From Pseudomonadota bacterium (lineage in GTDB: Bacteria; Pseudomonadota; Alphaproteobacteria; Azospirillales; Azospirillaceae), in the NCBI GenBank assembly GCA_023423695.1, contig JAFAFA010000073.1:62001-126000 (forward strand): 64,000 nt of DNA, given 5' to 3'. Under the pieces are notes generated by a model. It made no database searches. It saw only the letters and a list, made by a program, of their open reading frames with translations, and was not told where the DNA came from. Below, piece by piece: positions 1 through 7,800 of the stretch. A program made the position numbers and the translations under genes. Every line of letters begins with the position of its first letter. The first letter of the stretch is position 1.

Positions 1-2
1 CG

Positions 3-530
3 TCCTACCTCGCCGCCCACGGCACGCCGAAGACGCTGGACGAGCTGCAAACCCACGTCGCCGTCAAATACTTCACCCGGACCGGCAAAGTCCACGAGCC
101 GAGCTTCGAGCGCGACGGGGTGGAGCGGGAGGTGAAGATGTCCGGCACCGTCTCGGTCAACGACGCCGACGCCTACGTCACTTGCGGGGTGGAAGGATTG
201 GGCATCATCCAGCCCGCCCGCTTCATGGCCCTGCCCCACCTGCGCAGCGGCGCGCTGGTGGAGATCCTGCCGGACTGGCGCCCGGCCCTGATGCCGATCT
301 CCGCCCTCTATCCGCAGAACCGCCACCTGTCGCCCAAAGTGCGGGTCTTTGTCGATTGGGTGGCGGAGATCTTCGAACGTTGCCCGCTGATGCAGGGGGA
401 GGATGTGCCGCTCGACGCCTGCCGCGGCGAGGCCCACCGGCCCAAGATGCCGGAAAAGGCGCAGAAGCTGCCGGTCGCCGTCGATGCCGTCGCCATGGAG
501 CAGGAGGGCGCCTGCCTCTGCGTCGTGTGA
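3..530 (+). CDS. LysR-family regulator, C-terminal part (5' truncated by window edge)
   Basis: The reading frame is open from base 3 and ends at 530, giving about 175 residues. The stretch resembles the effector-binding half of LysR regulators: a VNDADAYVTCGVEGLGI segment, then ALPHLRSGALVEILPDW, then PISALYPQNRHLSPKVRVFVDWV, which is the usual end of the second alpha/beta subdomain. The winged-helix DNA-binding domain lies outside the window. The last 45 or so residues extend past the usual LysR end and are Cys/Ala-rich. The target is unknown, and the missing upstream sequence would show whether a divergent target gene exists. Confidence 0.82.
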   Translation, partial: SYLAAHGTPKTLDELQTHVAVKYFTRTGKVHEPSFERDGVEREVKMSGTVSVNDADAYVTCGVEGLGIIQPARFMALPHLRSGALVEILPDWRPALMPISALYPQNRHLSPKVRVFVDWVAEIFERCPLMQGEDVPLDACRGEAHRPKMPEKAQKLPVAVDAVAMEQEGACLCVV

Positions 531-683
531 GGCCGCGGCCTGGACGCAGTCTGCATGGACTCAGGCGGCGTCCCCATCACGGGGCACTTTCAACCGGCTC
601 CCTCCATCCCGATTTCTCATGTCACTTCTACCCCCTTCTCCCTTGCGCTAAGGTGCCGGCGCTTTTCGGGCGAGGGGGATGAA

Positions 684-1871
684 ATGGAAGGTTTTGGTGG
701 CGCGCCGTCGGATGCGCGGCATCTGGGAATCGACGAGCGCCTGAGGAGCGCGCCTCTTCTGAAAGGCTTCTCGGACGAGAATATCCGGCAGTTGGCCGCC
801 ATCATCGACGGCCCCCGCAAAGTTCCGCAGGGACAGCTTCTGTTCGAGGAAGGCGATCCCGGCGACGCCCTCTTCTTCATCCTCTCCGGCAGCTTCGAGG
901 TTCTGAAGCGCGAGGAGGGCAGCGACGTCCGCCATCGCCTCGCCTTGCTGACCGCAGGCCAGTCCATCGGCGAGGTGTCGCTGCTCGACAGCGGCCCGCG
1001 CTCCGGTGCGGTTCGAGCGGCGGAGGACAGCGAGGTCATCGCCGTTCCGCTCGCCCGCCTGCAGGAGCATCCCGACCGCCAACTCGGCGTGGACGGCCGT
1101 CTCAAGATCAATCTCGCCTATGAGCTGGCCGCACGCCTGCGCCGCACCAACGAGGTGACGGTCCAGACCCTGCGCCGCCAGCTGAACGAGGCGGAGAACC
1201 GCGTGGAGATGAGCAAGTTCATCTTCCGCCTGCTGGTCGGCCTGTGCTTCTACATGTTCGCATTGGGCGTCACCACGGCGCTCAGCAAGGTGGTACCCGA
1301 CACCTCCCTGATCAGCCTGCCCATCCTGACCGCCTTCGCCTTCGGCGTGTACCGCACCGTCAAGACCAGCCCCTGGCCGCCCAGCGCCTATGGTTTCACC
1401 CTGAAGAACTGGCGGCGCAACGCGCTGGAAGGCGTGGTGCTGTCCATCCCCATCGCGGTTCTGATCGTCGTGCTGAAATGGATCGGCGTGACGATGATCC
1501 CGTCCCTGCAAGGACAGCCGGTGTTCGACTTCGCCCGGTCCACCGGGCTGTCGCTTGGCGAAATCCTTCTGTACGGCAGCGCCTATTGCGCCTTCACGCC
1601 GATCCAGGAAACCATCGCCCGCGGCACCCAGGCGTCCTTTCAGCTTTTCCTGACCAGCAAATACAAGACGGCGGAAGCCATCGTCCTGTCGAACATGCTG
1701 TTCAGCGCCACCCACCTGCATGTGTCGATCGGCCTTGCCGTGGCGGTGTTCCCCATCGGCCTCTATTGGGGCTGGATCTTCGCCCGTCAGGGATCGCTGG
1801 TCGGCAGCAGCGTGTCCCACGCCATCCTCGGCGTCTTCGGCCTGATGATCGTGGGCATTCCCATCTACTGA
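684..1871 (+). CDS. Cyclic-nucleotide-binding domain fused to CPBP-type intramembrane protease
   Basis: The product is 395 residues. The ATG at 684 is chosen because a GAGGGGG Shine-Dalgarno (672-678) precedes it, although the frame is open further upstream. Residues about 20-140 form a CRP/FNR-type cyclic nucleotide pocket, with SIGEVSLLDSGPRSGAV matching the phosphate-binding cassette. A helical linker at about 140-180 leads to a multi-spanning membrane domain. That domain has QETIAR (E309, R313), FSATH and a late SSVSH, matching the three motifs of CPBP/CAAX-type membrane proteases, although the usual EExxR begins with Q. I infer a membrane protease or protease-like protein gated by cAMP or c-di-GMP. 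It ends 7 bases into the convergent synthase gene. Loss of proteolytic activity is possible. Confidence 0.75.
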   Translation: MEGFGGAPSDARHLGIDERLRSAPLLKGFSDENIRQLAAIIDGPRKVPQGQLLFEEGDPGDALFFILSGSFEVLKREEGSDVRHRLALLTAGQSIGEVSLLDSGPRSGAVRAAEDSEVIAVPLARLQEHPDRQLGVDGRLKINLAYELAARLRRTNEVTVQTLRRQLNEAENRVEMSKFIFRLLVGLCFYMFALGVTTALSKVVPDTSLISLPILTAFAFGVYRTVKTSPWPPSAYGFTLKNWRRNALEGVVLSIPIAVLIVVLKWIGVTMIPSLQGQPVFDFARSTGLSLGEILLYGSAYCAFTPIQETIARGTQASFQLFLTSKYKTAEAIVLSNMLFSATHLHVSIGLAVAVFPIGLYWGWIFARQGSLVGSSVSHAILGVFGLMIVGIPIY

Positions 1872-4800
1872 GTTCGGAACCAGCCGGCCAGGGCGGACAG
1901 CCACGGGTCGGCGTCCTCCGTCCCCTCGCCCATCGCCATGCGGCGGGCGAGACCGGCGAGTGGGCGGTCGGACGGAATCGCGTTCAACACCGCCTGCAGG
2001 GTCGCCGCACGGGGCAGGCTGAATCCGCGCGTCGTCGCCATTGCCCTCACCGCCGCTTCGAAGTCCGGGCGTGGTTCGTTGGGACGCTCCTCGGCCACCA
2101 CAGGGCCGGTCCCGTTGATGGCGTCGAGGACCGCCCTCTTGCGCTCCGCCAGGGGTAGGCTCGCCAACTCATCCGGCCACAGCGGGCGGCCGATATGGAT
2201 GTCCTGAGGGGCGAAGCCCAGCGGGAAGTCCAGCCGCTCCGGCGCGGGCTCGACCGGCAGGGCGCCGACGAAGCGCACCGGCACGATGGGAACCTCCAGC
2301 CGCGCCGCCAGATCCAGGAACACCCCGGACAGCCGGGACACCGGCGTCCGGCAGGACAGCGACCGCGTGCCCTCCGCATGCACCATGATCGACATGCCGT
2401 CGCGCCTCACCGCGTCGCGCGCCTGTTCCATCAGCCCCAGCATGGCCGCGGGGTCCTCGCGGTCGAACAGCAGCATCATCTGCGGCAGTCGCAAATCCGG
2501 AGCGCTGCCGGACAGGGCCAGCAGGCTGCCCAGCCATGTGTGGCGATGCTCCGCCTTGGCGACGGTCAGGATCGGCCGTCCGGTCAGGGCGGCGGCCACC
2601 AGCGTGAAGGTCAGCGATTCCACCGCCACCTGATGGTTGCCGAGGAACAGCGCGCCGCGCTCGCGGATGCGGGCGAGCTGATCCGGCTCCGCCACGCGCA
2701 CCTGACCGACGAACTCGCCGGCCAGGGCGGCAAACAGGTCCTCCACCGGCCAGTCGCCGGTTCCCAGACGGGAACGCCAGAAGGCCTTGAGCGGCGCAAT
2801 GTCGGGAGTGGCGGGGAGCGTGCCGGTCACCATCCAATCGGTGCCGTCGCGCGCGACCGACAGGGGAATCGGGTTGAGCGGAGCGGCGGGACAGCGTGCA
2901 ACATCGCCATCGACCGTCACCGCCCCCGGATGGACGCCGAGCTGTGCCGCCGCATGCTCCTTCGCCGCGATGGCGCGGGCCATGTCGGAGGGGTTTCCCG
3001 TCACGCCGTAAATGCTCTCCAGGGTTCCCGGCAGCCAGTTGCTCGCCGCCACCTCGCGTGCGCCCAGCCGGCTGGTGCCGCTCTCGACCCGCGACAGCCG
3101 CACTCCGGGCGCCGCCCTGCGGTCGCGCAGGAAGGCCTGCCGTGCCAGGGCGGGCGCGTTGCCGAGCGCACCCTTGAGGAACAGCACGTCGGCAAGCTCC
3201 ATCTCGGCCCAGACCCGGCCGCCAACGGTCCATTGCAGCCGCGACCGAGCGCGCCCCTGGGCATCCAGGGAAAGAGCACGCACCTCGATGCGGACCACGC
3301 CGTCACGCGGCGTCGGACCGAAGAGGCTCAGCCGTTCAATGGCGCTGGGATAGGCGAGCATCCCCGCCGCCTTCTCCCCCCACCAGAGTTCGGGAGCATG
3401 ACGCGGGGTGGCGTGGAGACCGGCATCCAGCAGCGCCGGTCCGATCGGCCCCGGCACCAGCGCCGCCTTGGCCACGTCCAGAGCGGCGGACGCGCCGCCG
3501 GACCCGGTGTGCAACCCACTCAGGATCTGGAAGGCCGGGCCATGGAACAGTTCCGCGGCGGCATAGGGGCATGGCGAGGACCGGGCATCCTCCAACGGCG
3601 CGAACGGTTGCGGCGGGGACGGCCATGCGTCGGCCCGGATCACCCGGCCGGTCGCCAGCGTGTCGCCGCCGTCCCGCAAGGTCACACAGCCATCGGGACC
3701 CACCTCCGGAACAAGCGTGACCGGCACCGTCGCCCAGCGCTGCACCCGGACATCCTCCAGGGCGACGACGCGACCACCATGAGCCGCCGCCGCCATGATG
3801 TCGGCAAGGCAGGTCAGGGGGACCGCGGGGGCGGTATGGGTGGGGCGATGGTCGCCCAGCCAGGGTGCGCTGTCCAAATCCAGGCGGATGCCGCCGTTGC
3901 CGCCGCCATCGCCGGGCACCAGACGTGCCGCCAGCCCGTCCACCTCGTAGATGCGCAGATCGTCGGCCCACAGGCTGCCGCGGGCGACGGCCAGGATGCC
4001 GCGCTCGTCGCGCTCGATCCGCACAATCTCGATTTCCGTGGTGACGGTCCGGTTGGTAGGGACGACCTGACCGCGATATTTCCAGCGAAGCGCCACGTCC
4101 AGGGCCGCCCCTTCGAACCGCGGCGCCACCAGTTCGGTGTCGAGCCCCGCCAGAATCATGGCGCGCTCCAGCAATTGCAGCAGCGCCTCGACCCCCAGCG
4201 AGCCGGGCTGAACCGGATCCTGGAAGAAGTGGGCCTTGAAGTACCAGGATTCCGGATCGACCACCTGCCGGCCGCGGATCAGCCCCAGCCCGCCGGTGCC
4301 CCCCTCAGGCCACCAGCCGGTGACCTCGTCCACCATGCGCAGCATGCCGTCCGCCAGCTTCGCACCACGCGGTTCCACCACGGGCGAAGCGGGAGGGATC
4401 CCCCGCGCCTCGTCGGCGAGGAGCGGCGGAAGGCCGTTCTGCTTCGCCAGCGCGGCCGACGCGAAGAAGCCGAAGGAGGTTTCCAGTTCCATCAGCGGCC
4501 GGTCGTCGACCCAGGCCCGGACCTTGAAGGCGATCAGGGTGATGCCGCCGGCACGGGAGAAGCGGGTCAGCGTCGCCTCGGTGCGGATGCGGGCATCGGC
4601 GGGGGTTACCTCGGCCATCACGCGGGCGGCGTCGCCGTCGAGGTTGCGGATCGCCAGATCCTCGGTGGAGGCGAGCGCAAAGCCCATGTAGGAGGCCAGC
4701 CAGCCGCAGGGCTGCAGCAGCACCTCCATCAGCACGCAGAAGGGCATCACCGGCGCGGCATTGCGGGCGAAGTACCACGCGTCCGGCTCCACCGCGTAAT

Positions 4801-7800
4801 CGACGAGGAGCGTACCGCCGACGGTCGGTTCCCCGGCCGGGCAATTCACCGAGACCACGCTGGTCATGAAGTGATAGGGCAGCCCCGGCAGGCGCGGCAC
4901 CCGTCCGGCATCGAAGCGGGCATACATGCTGCCGAAGGCCAGCGACGGCGCTCCCCAGGCGCAGGCCAGCAGCGCCTCGTAATCGCCGCGCACGTCGCCG
5001 CGGGTGCCGACGATGCGGGGCGCCTCCGCCAGCGCCGGCAAGGCATGGCGCCCATGGCCGAGCGGCCAGTCGGGCACCATCCGCACGGCGAAGGCGCGGC
5101 AATGGAAGACCTTGAAGCCGTCGGCGCTGCACAGAAGCGCGGCGCGGACGATGGGCGTCGGACCGTCCTCGATCTCCTCGACGAAGACCTCATAGACCAG
5201 ATGATGGGCGGCGTCGGGGATCACCTGCCCGCGGCAGACGAAGCGGGCGGGCTCGTCCGGCACCGGCTCGAACCGCCACGCATCGCGCCCGATGGTGAAG
5301 CCGCCGGCCGCCATGAAGGTGGCCACCGCCTGCACCGCCCCTTCGGCCATCAGCGTGCCGGGCATGCAGGGGTCGTTCTTGAAGTGGCCGGCATAGAACC
5401 AGGCGTCGGCCGGGACATGGCTTTCGGCCCGCAGATACCCTCTGCCCCAGGGACCGCCCTGCGGTTCGAAGACGCTCACGCTGTCGATCAGGCGCATGCG
5501 ACCCCGCGGGATCGCCGGGGTGCGCTGGTGACTGCCGGCCAACTCGAACCCCTCGCCGAAACAGGCGAAGGCCCGTCCGGCGGTCCAAAGATCCAGCTGT
5601 TCGGCGGTGAAGGCGCGGTGACGCGACGGACAGGGCAGCGGGTCCAGGCGGGCGCCGTCCCTGGGCCTGTCGTCCTCGGCGCTCCACAGCACGCCGCCCG
5701 AGTTGGCAAGCTCCTGGTCGGTGAAGAATCCTGCCTGCCCATTGCGGACCGACAGCACCAGCCGGTCGCCGATGCGGCAGTCGTAATGGAAGAAGAACAG
5801 CCCGACCTCGCCCATGCGGGCATGGCCGTCGATGTGGATGTCGTAGCGCAGCGTGTCGCCCACCCGCGGCAGGCCACCCTCGTGATAGGTCATCTCGCAA
5901 CCGAGCAGGCGGTAGACGCGCTCGCCCCTGTTGCGGAAGTCGGCGCCCAGCCAGGAGATCAGCAGCAGGTCGGCCTGCCCGGATTCGATGGCGAGCCCCA
6001 CCGGCATGCGGTCGTTGTGCAGATACCAGCTATCGGGCGTGACGTCCGTCTCGGTGACGATGGAGCCCAGCCCCATGCTGCCGGGCTCGCCGGTGATGGA
6101 GACGACGCGGTCGACCAGCAGCAGCGGCGGCTCCGGCATGCGGACCTGACGCGCGTAGCCGTCCTGCTGCGCGAACAGGGGCCCGAAGATGTCGGACACT
6201 TTGCCGGACGCCAGGGTTTCCAATTGGGCGCGGTCCCAGAGCGGACGGTCCGGGTGGGCGGTCGGGCTGGTTTGCGGTTCGGTCTGGAGGTGTCGGGACA
6301 ATCCCCTCTCCCCCCCGGGGAGAGGGTTAGGGTGAGGGGGTTCCGCAGCGGTCGTTACCCGAGAATCTACCCCATCCATCCCCCTCACCCCGACCCTCTC
6401 CCCGGGGGGGAGAGGGAGAGCGGTCACCGTCGGCACGCCGAAGCCTTGCAGGTAGCTCCGGTGCAGGTCAGACGCGGTCTTCAGGTAGCCGGTGTGAAGC
6501 TCCGCCGTCCGGGCGAGGATGCGGGCGATTGGGTTGTCCGCCGCCGGGACCGGCGTGGGCGCAGGGGTGCTGGGCATGGCGGGAGGCTGCATTATGGCGA
6601 GAATCGGCTCCGGTTCAGGCACCGGCACCGGCTCCGGCGCCTCATCCAGGGGGCGGCGGGCGGCCAGATCGGGGGGCGGCAGGCCGGCGACCGGCGGCAG
6701 GGGCGGTGCGGGGGGCATCGGCTGTCCGAGAACGACCGCGACGGGCGCGGCATGAGCGGCGAAGGTCAGCGGCTGGGCCGGTGGCGCAGTGGTCCGGCGC
6801 TCCAGGCGGCGGACGACCTCGGCCATGGCGGGCTCCTGCCCGGCGGCGAACAGCTCGGCCGCCACATGGGCCAGTTGCTCCAGCGGCACGCGGCCGGGAT
6901 AGTCCAGGCTGACCGCCAGATGCTCGCGGCCGGCCAGCGTGGCGGCGATGGAGCGGGTCAGGGCGTTGCGTGGACCATGCTCGACGAAGATCCGCACACC
7001 GTCGTCATGGGCGCGGCGGATCGTGCGGGGGAAGTCCACCTTCTCCATCGCCTGACGGGTCAGGGCCTCCGCACAAAGCTCCACCGACGGCTGGTAGGCT
7101 TCGCCGAAGGCATTGGCATAGACGGCGATGCCCTCGGGCGACGTCGTCCCGCGGCTGTGAATCCGGCGCCAGACCGGGGCGCAGGGCTCCATCTCGGCGC
7201 AATGCACCACCATGTCCTGGCCGAGCGGCAGGGCGCGGTGAGCCCCGATGCGCGCGATCACCTGACGGCAGGAATCGGCGTCGCCGCCGATGACGCAGTC
7301 CTGCGGCGCGTTGACGATGGTGATGGAGACGCGGGGCAGGCCCTCCAGCGCCGCCTCCACCTCCGCGATGGGGGCGAGCAGGCGCCAGTTGCGCCAGTCC
7401 GCGGCTCCCGCCTGCCCCCAGGATTGCGAGGCGGCAAGGCAGTCGCCGGTCAGATGGCGGCCATAGATGCCCGATGCGTCGATCTCCGCGAACATGGCGC
7501 CCATGTCCGACCAGACGCCTGCGGCGAACAGCGCGTTGGTCTCACCGGAGGACAGCCCCATCACCGCCTGGGGCCGCAGGCCGAGCACGCCGCGGCTGAC
7601 CTCCGCATGGGTCTGGCAGATCAGCGCGCAGGTCTGCAGCTGCGCCATCGCGTCGAGCGGTTCCGCCGATCCGTAGAGCCGCTCCGCCGCATGGGCGAGG
7701 ATCGGGAAGCGCGCGGTTACGGCCCGGCCGACATCGGGCATCGACAGGAAAAGCTCGCGCCCCATCCCCTCATAGGCCGCCGCGGCCCCGGTAAAGACCA

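Noticed and set aside
6303..6416. Possible functional peptide motif PLPPGERV in the synthase
   Set aside because: It is the translation of a nucleotide repeat with inverted arms, also found in non-coding sequence here, not a protein motif.
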